This document shows positions 11,219 through 24,715 of a stretch of 64,000 bases of DNA, piece by piece. The stretch is from Oasisia sp. SBJ-2009 (Eukaryota > Annelida > Polychaeta > Sabellida > Siboglinidae). The stretch's first letter is position 1. Every line of letters starts with the position of its first letter. The stretch lies in NCBI GenBank assembly GCA_964017155.1, contig OZ024861.1:16467283-16531282 (forward strand). The letters run 5' to 3'. Under the pieces are notes generated by a model. That model did not search any database, was not told where the DNA came from, and saw nothing but the letters and a program-made list of their open reading frames with translations. The translations under genes were made by a program, and so were the position numbers.

Positions 11219-13467
11219 GTATGCGAACGAACGTCTTTTATCGCATGGAATGGCATATAATGCTTCAGATACATCTTTGCGCAGCCTGCATACAGCCCTC
11301 GTGGCGTCGCCCTTAACACGTTTTAGAGTTCCAGATCGCAGAGAGTAGATTGCCAACATAATGAAGGGAACTTCTGTCGTTGAGTGTAGTAGTTTGAAGC
11401 TCAGCAGTACGAATGTTAAATTAGATACTGTCCAAACGTATATTTGCCTAGGCATAGGTGGAAAGCTGCCTGAGACTTTGAGACAACTCACCGAAGAGTG
11501 GTATGTACCATATACGGTGTACTGTGAATGAGAACAAGAATATGAATATTCTGTTCCAGTTCCGACAAGAATTAGGCACTTGCGCAGAATGCAAGCCAAC
11601 CTCAATTGCTCCTAGGTTTGAAACTTCATTACAAGAGGCGCGGGTAGGGTAGTGTAGTGGTTTTAATACGCGCGGACGCAGCAGGCCTGATATATTTGGT
11701 ATAAAACTCAATGGAGAGAGTCTGACATTGTTGAATCTAATCGGTGTTATACCCCACGCACATTGACTTGCATCGTGCATAAAAAGTACCCGAATGTCGC
11801 ACTGGCCGTCGTACCATAACACAACTGTAGTCCTATTTGTGTGTACCTTATTGCGAAATAGGCTAGCGCAAGTAAAACATTGAAAGAACGAAGTAAAAGT
11901 TGAAGAAAGCGCCTCTCCCCCCCCCCCAGTTTGCTTAGATCAAAGGCGTCGCCATCTTGAAATTTGACGTCGCCGGGAACGAAAATGGCGCGTCTGCCGT
12001 ATCGTCGTGACGTCACGGTATTGTTGTGGCGCGTCTTCCGGTTTGCCGCCATTACTGTGTCGCGCAGCCGAATGCTGGCGACAGATGCCAGTTTCTTTAG
12101 TGTAATCTCGACCGCATCGCGGTGGGATTTGCGTCTTTGACTCCAGTGGGGTGAAGGAATGTGGGCATATGTAAGCATTGAGCCTGCTGTTTTCAATTTT
12201 GTTAGACGCCGTGCACATTGTAACGCTGGTTTATTGTTTTTTCTCAGGTGTCTCCGCCCGGTGAAGATACAGCGACATGTGGCCGACGACTTCTGGCAGC
12301 ATTACTGACCGACCAGGCCCGATGATGTGAAGATTGGCGACGCGGAACAGTCATTCGACAGTTGGTGACGCGTTGTTTTTATCAAGTTATTTTATTTATA
12401 TAACCTGTTGAGTTAAATGATAATGTAGGCCGATCACTGGGAGAATCAAATCAATGATAGCATGACATCGATACATGTATCACAGCTAGTGCGAGTGGAC
12501 ATTAGTTTTGATGTTGCAGTTCCCACAATCGAAACGTTTTACTCAGACGATTGATCGAGCTATTGTTCACGCTATATGATGTATTTCAAGATACACAATG
12601 TCAAAATATGATGCAAAATAATGCACATGAAACGATCCTTGTGTAAGAGGTCGAGTTCGCACCGCAGAAAGTATCTGAACACTGATATGCATAAGCACCA
12701 TTCGCGCGGCGAATGCCACACACATTATCGCATGTACACATACACCCACTCAATACAGTTGAGTAGATGATTCTTTGACCGTCATGACAGCAAGCACAAC
12801 GCATTCATCTCGACTGGAAACAGCATACTTAGGAATCAGAATGCAAAGGCAACCTATACAAGTGCCTCTTTCTTTGCAATAGTGTAACTCAAGGGTTCGC
12901 ATTTGACATGTCTTCCTTCAAAGACAAGTGTAGAGATCATTCGATGTTTTGAGACCCATATTTATTGCAGTCACACATAACTCGGCACGCGGATTTGTAT
13001 CTAGGTAGTGACGGAGTTCGAATGCATATGTTGATACATTGCCTTGGAAACAATATCATATGCTACAGTGATCAGTGCCAATAGGCCAGCTCTTTGGCCA
13101 TGTCATGAGCGCTATGCCGACAAACAGGTAACGCCAAAGGCTAGACATAACAGCGATGGCGAAGAGCCTTACGAGAAAACAAAGGTTGTTGCAAACTACG
13201 CAGATAACTACGAAGTAATATACTAGACATGCGTGGGGTTCATCACTACTCGCGCGTCGCATTCTCAGAGGGTCTGTGTCGCTCACACGTCGGTCTCAAA
13301 TAGGACGACCTGAAACCAAAGAGCAGACATGTCGCAAGTTCAATATGAAAACGAAACCACAAAGCAGCTAACAGGCAATGGTCGCATCATATAATCATTG
13401 ATGTTGAGCTAGCTACATACATTGTACGTCCTACAAAGAGTATTACACTACAGAGTAAATCTAGACA
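11219..13467. repeat. Array copy 6 (type B of the A-B dimer)
   Basis: Diagnostic alleles are CGCCCTTAACACG, CAACATAATG, TATACGGTG, GTGTCTCCGCC at the exon-2 start, and GATCCTTGTG. TATAAAA allele; C run about 11. Nearly identical to copies 8 and 9. Confidence 0.96.
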
Positions 13468-15713
13468 GTATGCGAACGAACGTCTTTTATCGCATGGAAT
13501 GGCATATAATGCTTCAGATACATCTTTGCGCAGCCTGCATACAGCCCTCGTGGCGTCGCCGTTAACACGTTTTAGAGTTCCAGATCGCAGAGAGTAGATT
13601 GCCAACACAATAAAGGGAACTTCTGTCGTTGAGTGTAGTAGTTTGAAGCTCAGCAGTACGAATGTTAAATTAGATACTGTCCAAACGTCTATTTGCCTAG
13701 GCATAGATGGAAAGCTGCTTGAGACTTTGAGACAACTCATCGAAGAGTGGTATGCACCATATACAGTGTACTGTGAATGAGAACAAGAATATGAATATTC
13801 TGTTCCATTTCCGACAGGAATTAGGCACTTGCGCAGAATGCAAGCCTACCTCAATTGCTCCTAGGTTTGAAACTTCATTACGAGAGGCGCGGGTAGGGTA
13901 GTGTAGTGGTTTTAATACGCGCGGACGCAGCAGGCCTGATATATTTGGTCTAAAACACAATGGAGAGAGTCTGACATTGTTGAATCTAATCGGTGTTATA
14001 CCCCACGCACATTGACTTGCATCGTGCATAAAAAGTACCCGAATGTCGCACTGGCCGTCGTACCATAACACAACTGTAGTCCTATGTGTGTGTACCTTAT
14101 TGCGAAATAGGCTAGCGCAAGTAAAACATTGAAAGAACGAGGTAAAAGTGGAAGAAAGCGCCTCCCCCCCCCAGTTTGCTTAGAACAAAGGCGTCGCCAT
14201 CTTGAAATTTGACGTCGCCGGGAATGAAAATGGCGCGCCTGCCGTATTGTCGTGACGTCACGGTATTGTTGTGGCGCGTCTTCCGGTTTGCCGCCATTAC
14301 TGTGTCGCGCAGCCGAATGCTGGCGACAGATGCCAGTTTCTTTAGTGTAATCTGGACCGCATCGCGGTGGGACTTGCGTCTTTGACGCCAGTGGGGTGAA
14401 GGAATGTGGGCATATGTAAGCATTGAGCCTGCTGTTTTCAATTTTGTTAGACACCGTGCACATTGTAACGCTGGTTTATTGTTTTTTCTCAGGTGTCTGC
14501 GCCCGGTGAACATACAGCGACACGTGGCCGACGACTTCTGGCAGCATTACTGACCGACCAGGCCAGATGATGTGAAGATTGGCGACGCGGAACAGTCATT
14601 CGACAGTGGGTGACGCGTTGTTTTTATCAAGTTATTTTATTTATATAAGGTAGATGATGTAGATGATAATGTAGGCCGATCACTGGGAGAATCAAATCAA
14701 TGATAGCATGACATCGATACATGTATCACAGCTAGTGCGAGTGGACATTAGTTTTGATGTTGCAGTTCTCACAATCGAAACGTTTTACTCAGACGATTGA
14801 TCGAGCTATTTTTCACGCTATATGATGTATTTCAAGATACACAATGTCAAAATATGATGAAAAATAATGCACATGAAACGAGACTTGTGTAAGAGGTCGA
14901 GATCCCACCGCGGAAAGTATCTTAACACTGATATGCATAAGCACCATTCGCGCGGCCAATGCCACACACATTATCGCATGTACACATACACCCACTCAAT
15001 ATAGTTGAGTAGATGATTCTTTGACCGTCATGACAGCAAGCACAACGCATTCATCTCGACTGGAAACAGCATACTTAGGAATCAGCATGCAAAGGCAACC
15101 TATACAAATGCCTCTTTCTTTGCAATAGTGTAACTCAAGGGTTCGCATTTGACATGTCTTCCTTCAAAGACAAGTGTAGAGATCATTCGATGTTTTGAGA
15201 CCCACATTTATTGCAGTCACACATATCTCGGCACGCGGATTTGTATCTAGGTAGTGACGGAGTTCGAATGCATATGTTGATACATTGCCTTGGAAACAAT
15301 ATCATATGCTACAGTGATCAGTGCCAACAGGCCAGCTCTTTGGCCATGTCATGAGCGCTATGCCGACAAACAGGTAACGCCAAAGGCTAGACATAACAGC
15401 GATGGCGAAGAGCCATACGAGAAAACAAAGGTTGTTCCAAACTACCCAGATAACTACGAAATGATATACTAGACATGCGTGGGGTTCATCACTACTCGCG
15501 CGTCGCATTCTCAGAGGGTCTGTATCGCTCACACGTCGGTCTCAAATAGGAAGATCTGAAACCAAAGAGCAGACATGTCGCAAGTTCAATATGAAAACGA
15601 AACCACAAAGCAGCTAACAGGCAATGGTCGCATCATATAATCATTGATGTTGAGCTAGCTACATACATTGTACGTCCTACAAAGCGTATTACACTACAGA
15701 GTAAATCTAGACT
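13468..15713. repeat. Array copy 7 (type A)
   Basis: Essentially a second copy of copy 5, including the GATGTAGATGA rearrangement near 14650. The main difference I see is the poly-C length (about 9 versus 10). Together with copy 8 it forms the duplicate of dimer 5-6. Confidence 0.96.
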
Positions 15714-17965
15714 GTATGCGAACGAACGTCTTTTATCGCATGGAATGGCATATAATGCTTCAGATACATCTTTGCGCAGCCTGCATACAGCCCTCGTGGC
15801 GTCGCCCTTAACACGTTTTAGAGTTCCAGATCGCAGAGAGTAGATTGCCAACATAATGAAGGGAACTTCTGTCGTTGAGTGTAGTAGTTTGAAGCTCAGC
15901 AGTACGAATGTTAAATTAGATACTGTCCAAACGTATATTTGCCTAGGCATAGGTGGAAAGCTGCTTGAGACTTTGAGACAACTCACCGAAGAGTGGTATG
16001 TACCATATACGGTGTACTGTGAATGAGAACAAGAATATGAATATTCTGTTCCAGTTCCGACAAGAATTAGGCACTTGCGCAGAATGCAAGCCAACCTCAA
16101 TTGCTCCTAGGTTTGAAACTTCATTACAAGAGGCGCGGGTAGGGTAGTGTAGTGGTTTTAATACGCGCGGACGCAGCAGGCCTGATATATTTGGTATAAA
16201 ACTCAATGGAGAGAGTCTGACATTGTTGAATCTAATCGGTGTTATACCCCACGCACATTGACTTGCATCGTGCATAAAAAGTACCCGAATGTCGCACTGG
16301 CCGTCGTACCATAACACAACTGTAGTCCTATTTGTGTGTACCTTATTGCGAAATAGGCTAGCGCAAGTAAAACATTGAAAGAACGAAGTAAAAGTTGAAG
16401 AAAGCGCCTCTCCCCCCCCCCCCAGTTTGCTTAGATCAAAGGCGTCGCCATCTTGAAATTTGACGTCGCCGGGAACGAAAATGGCGCGTCTGCCGTATCG
16501 TCGTGACGTCACGGTATTGTTGTGGCGCGTCTTCCGGTTTGCCGCCATTACTGTGTCGCGCAGCCGAATGCTGGCGACAGATGCCAGTTTCTTTAGTGTA
16601 ATCTCGACCGCATCGCGGTGGGATTTGCGTCTTTGACTCCAGTGGGGTGAAGGAATGTGGGCATATGTAAGCATTGAGCCTGCTGTTTTCAATTTTGTTA
16701 GACGCCGTGCACATTGTAACGCTGGTTTATTGTTTTTTCTCAGGTGTCTCCGCCCGGTGAAGATACAGCGACATGTGGCCGACGACTTCTGGCAGCATTA
16801 CTGACCGACCAGGCCCGATGATGTGAAGATTGGCGACGCGGAACAGTCATTCGACAGTTGGTGACGCGTTGTTTTTATCAAGTTATTTTATTTATATAAC
16901 CTGTTGAGTTAAATGATAATGTAGGCCGATCACTGGGAGAATCAAATCAATGATAGCATGACATCGATACATGTATCACAGCTAGTGCGAGTGGACATTA
17001 GTTTTGATGTTGCAGTTCCCACAATCGAAACGTTTTACTCAGACGATTGATCGAGCTATTGTTCACGCTATATGATGTATTTCAAGATACACAATGTCAA
17101 AATATGATGCAAAATAATGCACATGAAACGATCCTTGTGTAAGAGGTCGAGTTCGCACCGCAGAAAGTATCTGAACACTGATATGCATAAGCACCATTCG
17201 CGCGGCGAATGCCACACACATTATCGCATGTACACATACACCCACTCAATACAGTTGAGTAGATGATTCTTTGACCGTCATGACAGCAAGCACAACGCAT
17301 TCATCTCGACTGGAAACAGCATACTTAGGAATCAGAATGCAAAGGCAACCTATACAAGTGCCTCTTTCTTTGCAATAGTGTAACTCAAGGGTTCGCATTT
17401 GACATGTCTTCCTTCAAAGACAAGTGTAGAGATCATTCGATGTTTTGAGACCCATATTTATTGCAGTCACACATAACTCGGCACGCGGATTTGTATCTAG
17501 GTAGTGACGGAGTTCGAATGCATATGTTGATACATTGCCTTGGAAACAATATCATATGCTACAGTGATCAGTGCCAATAGGCCAGCTCTTTGGCCATGTC
17601 ATGAGCGCTATGCCGACAAACAGGTAACGCCAAAGGCTAGACATAACAGCGATGGCGAAGAGCCTTACGAGAAAACAAAGGTTGTTGCAAACTACGCAGA
17701 TAACTACGAAGTAATATACTAGACATGCGTGGGTTTCATCACTACTCGCGCGTCGCATTCTCAGAGGGTCTGTGTATCGCTCACACGTCGGTCTCAAATA
17801 GGAAGACCTGAAACCAAAGAGCAGACATGTCGCAAGTTCAATATGAAAACGAAACCACAAAGCAGCTAACAGGCAATGGTCGCATCATATAATCATTGAT
17901 GTTGAGCTAGCTACATACATTGTACGTCCTACAAAGCGTATTACACTACAGAGTAAATCTAGACT
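15714..17965. repeat. Array copy 8 (type B)
   Basis: Matches copy 6 at an offset of about 4496 bp. Near 17735 it switches to the alleles GGGTTTCATC and GTGTATCGCTC seen in copies 9-12, marking a junction between two higher-order blocks. C run about 12. Confidence 0.96.
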
Positions 17966-20218
17966 GTATGCGAACGAACGTCTTTTATCGCATGGAATGG
18001 CATATAATGCTTCAGATACATCTTTGCGCAGCCTGCATACAGCCCTCGTGGCGTCGCCCTTAACACGTTTTAGAGTTCCAGATCGCAGAGAGTAGATTGC
18101 CAACATAATGAAGGGAACTTCTGTCGTTGAGTGTAGTAGTTTGAAGCTCAGCAGTACGAATGTTAAATTAGATACTGTCCAAACGTATATTTGCCTAGGC
18201 ATAGGTGGAAAGCTGCTTGAGACTTTGAGACAACTCACCGAAGAGTGGTATGTACCATATACGGTGTACTGTGAATGAGAACAAGAATATGAATATTCTG
18301 TTCCAGTTCCGACAAGAATTAGGCACTTGCGCAGAATGCAAGCCAACCTCAATTGCTCCTAGGTTTGAAACTTCATTACAAGAGGCGCGGGTAGGGTAGT
18401 GTAGTGGTTTTAATACGCGCGGACGCAGCAGGCCTGATATATTTGGTATAAAACTCAATGGAGAGAGTCTGACATTGTTGAATCTAATCGGTGTTATACC
18501 CCACGCACATTGACTTGCATCGTGCATAAAAAGTACCCGAATGTCGCACTGGCCGTCGTACCATAACACAACTGTAGTCCTATTTGTGTGTACCTTATTG
18601 CGAAATAGGCTAGCGCAAGTAAAACATTGAAAGAACGAAGTAAAAGTTGAAGAAAGCGCCTCTCCCCCCCCCCCCCAGTTTGCTTAGATCAAAGGCGTCG
18701 CCATCTTGAAATTTGACGTCGCCGGGAACGAAAATGGCGCGTCTGCCGTATCGTCGTGACGTCACGGTATTGTTGTGGCGCGTCTTCCGGTTTGCCGCCA
18801 TTACTGTGTCGCGCAGCCGAATGCTGGCGACAGATGCCAGTTTCTTTAGTGTAATCTCGACCGCATCGCGGTGGGATTTGCGTCTTTGACTCCAGTGGGG
18901 TGAAGGAATGTGGGCATATGTAAGCATTGAGCCTGCTGTTTTCAATTTTGTTAGACGCCGTGCACATTGTAACGCTGGTTTATTGTTTTTTCTCAGGTGT
19001 CTCCGCCCGGTGAAGATACAGCGACATGTGGCCGACGACTTCTGGCAGCATTACTGACCGACCAGGCCCGATGATGTGAAGATTGGCGACGCGGAACAGT
19101 CATTCGACAGTTGGTGACGCGTTGTTTTTATCAAGTTATTTTATTTATATAACCTGTTGAGTTAAATGATAATGTAGGCCGATCACTGGGAGAATCAAAT
19201 CAATGATAGCATGACATCGATACATGTATCACAGCTAGTGCGAGTGGACATTAGTTTTGATGTTGCAGTTCCCACAATCGAAACGTTTTACTCAGACGAT
19301 TGATCGAGCTATTGTTCACGCTATATGATGTATTTCAAGATACACAATGTCAAAATATGATGCAAAATAATGCACATGAAACGATCCTTGTGTAAGAGGT
19401 CGAGTTCGCACCGCAGAAAGTATCTGAACACTGATATGCATAAGCACCATTCGCGCGGCGAATGCCACACACATTATCGCATGTACACATACACCCACTC
19501 AATACAGTTGAGTAGATGATTCTTTGACCGTCATGACAGCAAGCACAACGCATTCATCTCGACTGGAAACAGCATACTTAGGAATCAGAATGCAAAGGCA
19601 ACCTATACAAGTGCCTCTTTCTTTGCAATAGTGTAACTCAAGGGTTCGCATTTGACATGTCTTCCTTCAAAGACAAGTGTAGAGATCATTCGATGTTTTG
19701 AGACCCATATTTATTGCAGTCACACATAACTCGGCACGCGGATTTGTATCTAGGTAGTGACGGAGTTCGAATGCATATGTTGATACATTGCCTTGGAAAC
19801 AATATCATATGCTACAGTGATCAGTGCCAATAGGCCAGCTCTTTGGCCATGTCATGAGCGCTATGCCGACAAACAGGTAACGCCAAAGGCTAGACATAAC
19901 AGCGATGGCGAAGAGCCTTACGAGAAAACAAAGGTTGTTGCAAACTACGCAGATAACTACGAAGTAATATACTAGACATGCGTGGGTTTCATCACTACTC
20001 GCGCGTCGCATTCTCAGAGGGTCTGTGTATCGCTCACACGTCGGTCTCAAATAGGAAGACCTGAAACCAAAGAGCAGACATGTCGCAAGTTCAATATGAA
20101 AACGAAACCACAAAGCAGCTAACAGGCAATGGTCGCATCATATAATCATTGATGTTGAGCTAGCTACATACATTGTACGTCCTACAAAGCGTATTACATT
20201 ACAGAGTAAATCTAGACT
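17966..20218. repeat. Array copy 9 (type B)
   Basis: Near-duplicate of copy 8, including CTCCGCCCGG and GATCCTTGTG. The 2-bp-longer GTGTATCGCTC allele is present near 20025. C run about 13. Confidence 0.96.
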
Positions 20219-22467
20219 GTATGCGAACGAACGTCTTTTATCGCATGGAATGGCATATAATGCTTCAGATACATCTTTGCGCAGCCTGCATACAGCGCTC
20301 GTGGCGTCGCCGTTAACACCTTTTAGAGTTCCAGATCGCAGAGAGTAGATTGTCAACACAATGAAGGGAACTTCTGTCGTTGAGTGTAGTAGTTTGAAGC
20401 TCAGCAGTACGAATGTTAAATTAGATACTGTCCAAACGTATATTTGCCTAGGCATAGGTGGAAAGCTGCTTGAGACTTTGAGACAACTCACCGAAGAGTG
20501 GTATGTACCATATACAGTGTACTGTGAATGAGAACAAGAATATGAATATTCTGTTCCAGTTCCGACAAGAATTAGGCACTTGCGCAGAATGCAAGCCAAC
20601 CTCAATTGCTCCTAGGTTTGAAACTTCATTACAAGAGGCGCGGGTAGGGTAGTGTAGTGGTTTTAATACGCGCGGACGCAGCAGGCCTGATATATTTGGT
20701 ATAAAACTCAATGGAGAGAGTCTGACATTGTTGAATCTAATCGGTGTTATACCCCACGCACATTGACTTGCATCGTGCATAAAAAGTACCCGAATGTCGC
20801 ACTGGCCGTCGTACCATAACACAACTGTAGTCCTATTTGTGTGTACCTTATTGCGAAATAGGCTAGCGCAAGTAAAACATTGAAAGAACGAAGTAAAAGT
20901 TGAAGAAAGCGCCTCTCCCCCCCCCAGTTTGCTTAGATCAAAGGCGTCGCCATCTTGAAATTTGACGTCGCCGGGAACGAAAATGGCGCGTCTGCCGTAT
21001 CGTCGTGACGTCACGGTATTGTTGTGGCGCGTCTTCCGGTTTGCCGCCATTACTGTGTCGCGCAGCCGAATGCTGGCGACAGATGCCAGTTTCTTTAGTG
21101 TAATCTCGACCGCATCGCGGTGGGATTTGCGTCTTTGACTCCAGTGGGGTGAAGGAATGTGGGCATATGTAAGCATTGAGCCTGCTGTTTTCAATTTTGT
21201 TAGACACCGTGCACATTGTAACGCTGGTTTATTGTTTTTTCTCAGGTGTCTCCGCCCGGTGAAGATACAGCGACATGTGGCCGACGACTTCTGGCAGCAT
21301 TACTTACCGACAAGGCCCGATGATGTGAAGATTGGCGACGCGGAACAGTCATTCGACAGTTGGTGACGCGTTGTTTTTATCAAGTTATTTTATTTATATA
21401 ACCTGTTGAGTTAAATGATAATGTAGGCCGATCACTGGGAGAATCAAATCAATGATAGCATGACATCGATACATGTATCACAGCTAGTGCGAGTGGACAT
21501 TAGTTTTGATGTTGCAGTTCCCACAATCGAAACGTTTTACTCAGACGATTGATCGAGCTAGTGTTCACGCTATATGATGTATTTCAAGATACACAATGTC
21601 AAAATATGATGCAAAATAATGCACATGAAACGATCCTTGTGTAAGAGGTCGAGTTCGCACCGCAGAAAGTATCTGAACACTGATATGCATAAGCACCATT
21701 CGCGCGGCGAATGCCACACACATTATCGCATGTACACATACACCCACTCAATACAGTTGAGTAGATGATTCTTTGACCGTCATGACAGCAAGCACAACGC
21801 ATTCATCTCGACTGGAAACAGCATACTTAGGAATCAGAATGCAAAGGCAACCTATACAAGTGCCTCTTTCTTTGCAATAGTGTAACTCAAGGGTTCGCAT
21901 TTGACATGTCTTCCTTCAAAGACAAGTGTAGAGATCATTCGATGTTTTGAGACCCATATTTATTGCAGTCACACATAACTCGGCACGCGGATTTGTATCT
22001 AGGTAGTGACGGAGTTCGAATGCATATGTTGATACATTGCCTTGGAAACAATATCATATGCTACAGTGATCAGTGCCAATAGGCCAGCTCTTTGGCCATG
22101 TCATGAGCGCTATGCCGACAAACAGGTAACGCCAAAGGCTAGACATAACAGCGATGGCGAAGAGCCTTACGAGAAAACAAAGGTTGTTGCAAACTACGCA
22201 GATAACTACGAAGTAATATACTAGACATGCGTGGGTTTCATCACTACTCGCGCGTCGCATTCTCAGAGGGTCTGTGTATCGCTCACACGTCGGTCTCAAA
22301 TAGGAAGACCTGAAACCAAAGAGCAGACATGTCGCAAGTTCAATATGAAAACGAAACCACAAAGCAGCTAACAGGCAATGGTCGCATCATATAATCATTG
22401 ATGTTGAGCTAGCTACATACATTGTACGTCCTACAAAGCGTATTACATTACAGAGTAAATCTAGACT
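20219..22467. repeat. Array copy 10 (B/C mosaic)
   Basis: The left part has the C-type alleles CAGCGCTCGTG and ACACCTTTTAG; the right part stays B-like. That mosaic is what gene conversion or unequal exchange would give. Here the TGA after CAGCATTAC is TTA (about 21304), so the exon-like frame stays open (21157-21366). C run about 9. Confidence 0.96.
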
Positions 22468-24715
22468 GTATGCGAACGAACGTCTTTTATCGCATGGAAT
22501 GGCATATAATGCTTCAGATACATCTTTGCGCAGCCTGCATACAGCGCTCGTGGCGTCGCCGTTAACACCTTTTAGAGTTCCAGATCGCAGAGAGTAGATT
22601 GTCAACACAATGAAGGGAACTTCTGTCGTTGAGTGTAGTAGTTTGAAGCTCAGCAGTACGAATGTTAAATTAGATACTGTCCAAATGTATATTTGCCTAG
22701 GCATAGGTGGAAAGCTGCTTGAGACTTTGAGACAACTCATCGAAGAGTGGTATGCACCATATACAGTGTACTGTGAATGAGAACAAGAATATGAATATTC
22801 TGTTCCACTTCCGACAAGAATTAGGCACTTGCGCAGAATGCAAGCCAACCTCAATTGCTCCTAGGTTTGAAACTTCATTACGAGAGGCGCGGGTAGGGTA
22901 GTGTAGTGGTTTTAATACGCGCGGACGCAGCAGGCCTGATATATTTGGTATAAAACTCAATGGAGAGAGTCTGACATTGTTGAATCTAATCGGTGTTATA
23001 CCCCACGCACATTGACTTGCATCGTGCATAAAAAGTACCCGAATGTCGCACTGGCCGTCGTACCATAACACAACTGTAGTCCTATATGAGTGTGTACCTT
23101 ATTGCGAAATAGGCTAGCGCAAGTAAAACATTGAAAGAACGAAGTAAAAGTGGAAGAAAGCGCCTCCCCCCCCAAGTTTGCTTAGATCAAAGGCGTCGCC
23201 ATCTTGAAATTTTTCGTCGCCGGGAACGAAAATGGCGCGTCTGCCGTATCGTCGTGACGTCACGGTATTGTTGTGGCGCGTCTTCCGGTTTGCCGCCATT
23301 ACTGTGTCGCGCAGGCGAATGCTGGCGACATATGCCAGTTTCTTTAGTGTAATCTCGACCGCATCGCGGTGGGATTTGCGTCTTTGACGCCAGTGGGGTG
23401 AAGGAATGTGGGCATATGTAAGCATTGAGCCAGCTGTTTTCAATTTTGTTAGACACCGTTCACATTGTAACGCCGGTTTATTGCTTTTTCTCAGGTGTCT
23501 GCGCCCGGTGAAGATACAGCGACACGGGGCCGACGACTTCTGGCAGCATTACTGACCGACCAGGCCCGATGATGTGAAGATTGGCGACGCGAAACAGTCA
23601 TTCGACAGTGGGTGACGCGTTGTTTTATCAAGTTATTTTATTTATATAACCTGTTGAGTTAGATGATAATGTAGGCCGATCACTGGGAGAATCAAATCAA
23701 TGATAGCATGACATCGATACATGTATCACAGCTAGTGCGAGTGGACATTAGTTTTGATGTTGCAGTTCCCACAATCGAAACGTTTTACTCAGACGATTGA
23801 TCGAGCTATTGTTCACGCTATATGATGTATTTCAAGATACACAATTTCAAAATATGATGCAAAATAATGCACATGAAACGATCCTTGTGTAAGAGGTCGA
23901 GATCGCACCGCAGAAAGTATCTTAACACTGATATGCATAAGCACCATTCGCGCGGCGAATGCCACACACATTATCGCATGTACACATACACCCACTCAAT
24001 ACAGTTGAGTAGATGATTCTTTGACCGTCATGACAGCAAGCACAACGCATTCATCTCGACTGGAAACAGCATACTTAGGAATCAGAATGCAAAGGCAACC
24101 TATACAAGTGCCTCTTTCTTTGCAATAGTGTAACTCAAGGGTTCGCATTTGACATGTCTTCCTTCAAAGACAAGTGTAGAGATCATTCGATGTTTTGAGA
24201 CCCATATTTATTGCAGTCACACATAACTCGGCACGCGGATTTGTATCTAGGTAGTGACGGAGTTCGAATGCATATGTTGATACATTGCCTTGGAAACAAT
24301 ATCATATGCTACAGTGATCAGTGCCAACAGGCCAGCTCTTTGGCCATGTCATGAGCGCTATGCCGACAAACAGGTAACGCCAAAGGCTAGACATAACAGC
24401 GATGGCGAAGAGCCTTACGAGAAAACAAAGGTTGTTCTAAACTACCCAGATAACTACGAAGTAATATACTAGACATGCGTGGGTTTCATCACTACTCGCG
24501 CGTCGCATTCTCAGAGGGTCTGTGTATCGCTCACACGTCGGTCTCAAATAGGAAGACCTGAAACCAAAGAGCAGACATGTCGCAAGTTCAATATGAAAAG
24601 GAAACCACAAAGCAGCTAACAGGCAATGGTCGCATCATATAATCATTGATGTTGAGCTAGCTACATACATTGTACGTCCTACAAAGCGTATTACATTACA
24701 GAGTAAATCTAGACT
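22468..24715. repeat. Array copy 11
   Basis: Private changes: TTTTTCGTCGCC instead of TTTGACGTCGCC in the promoter-like module (the secondary CRE half-site is lost, the main TGACGTCA kept), GCAGGCGAATGC, and a 1-bp loss in the T run near 23623. C run about 8, the shortest uninterrupted tract. Confidence 0.96.
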
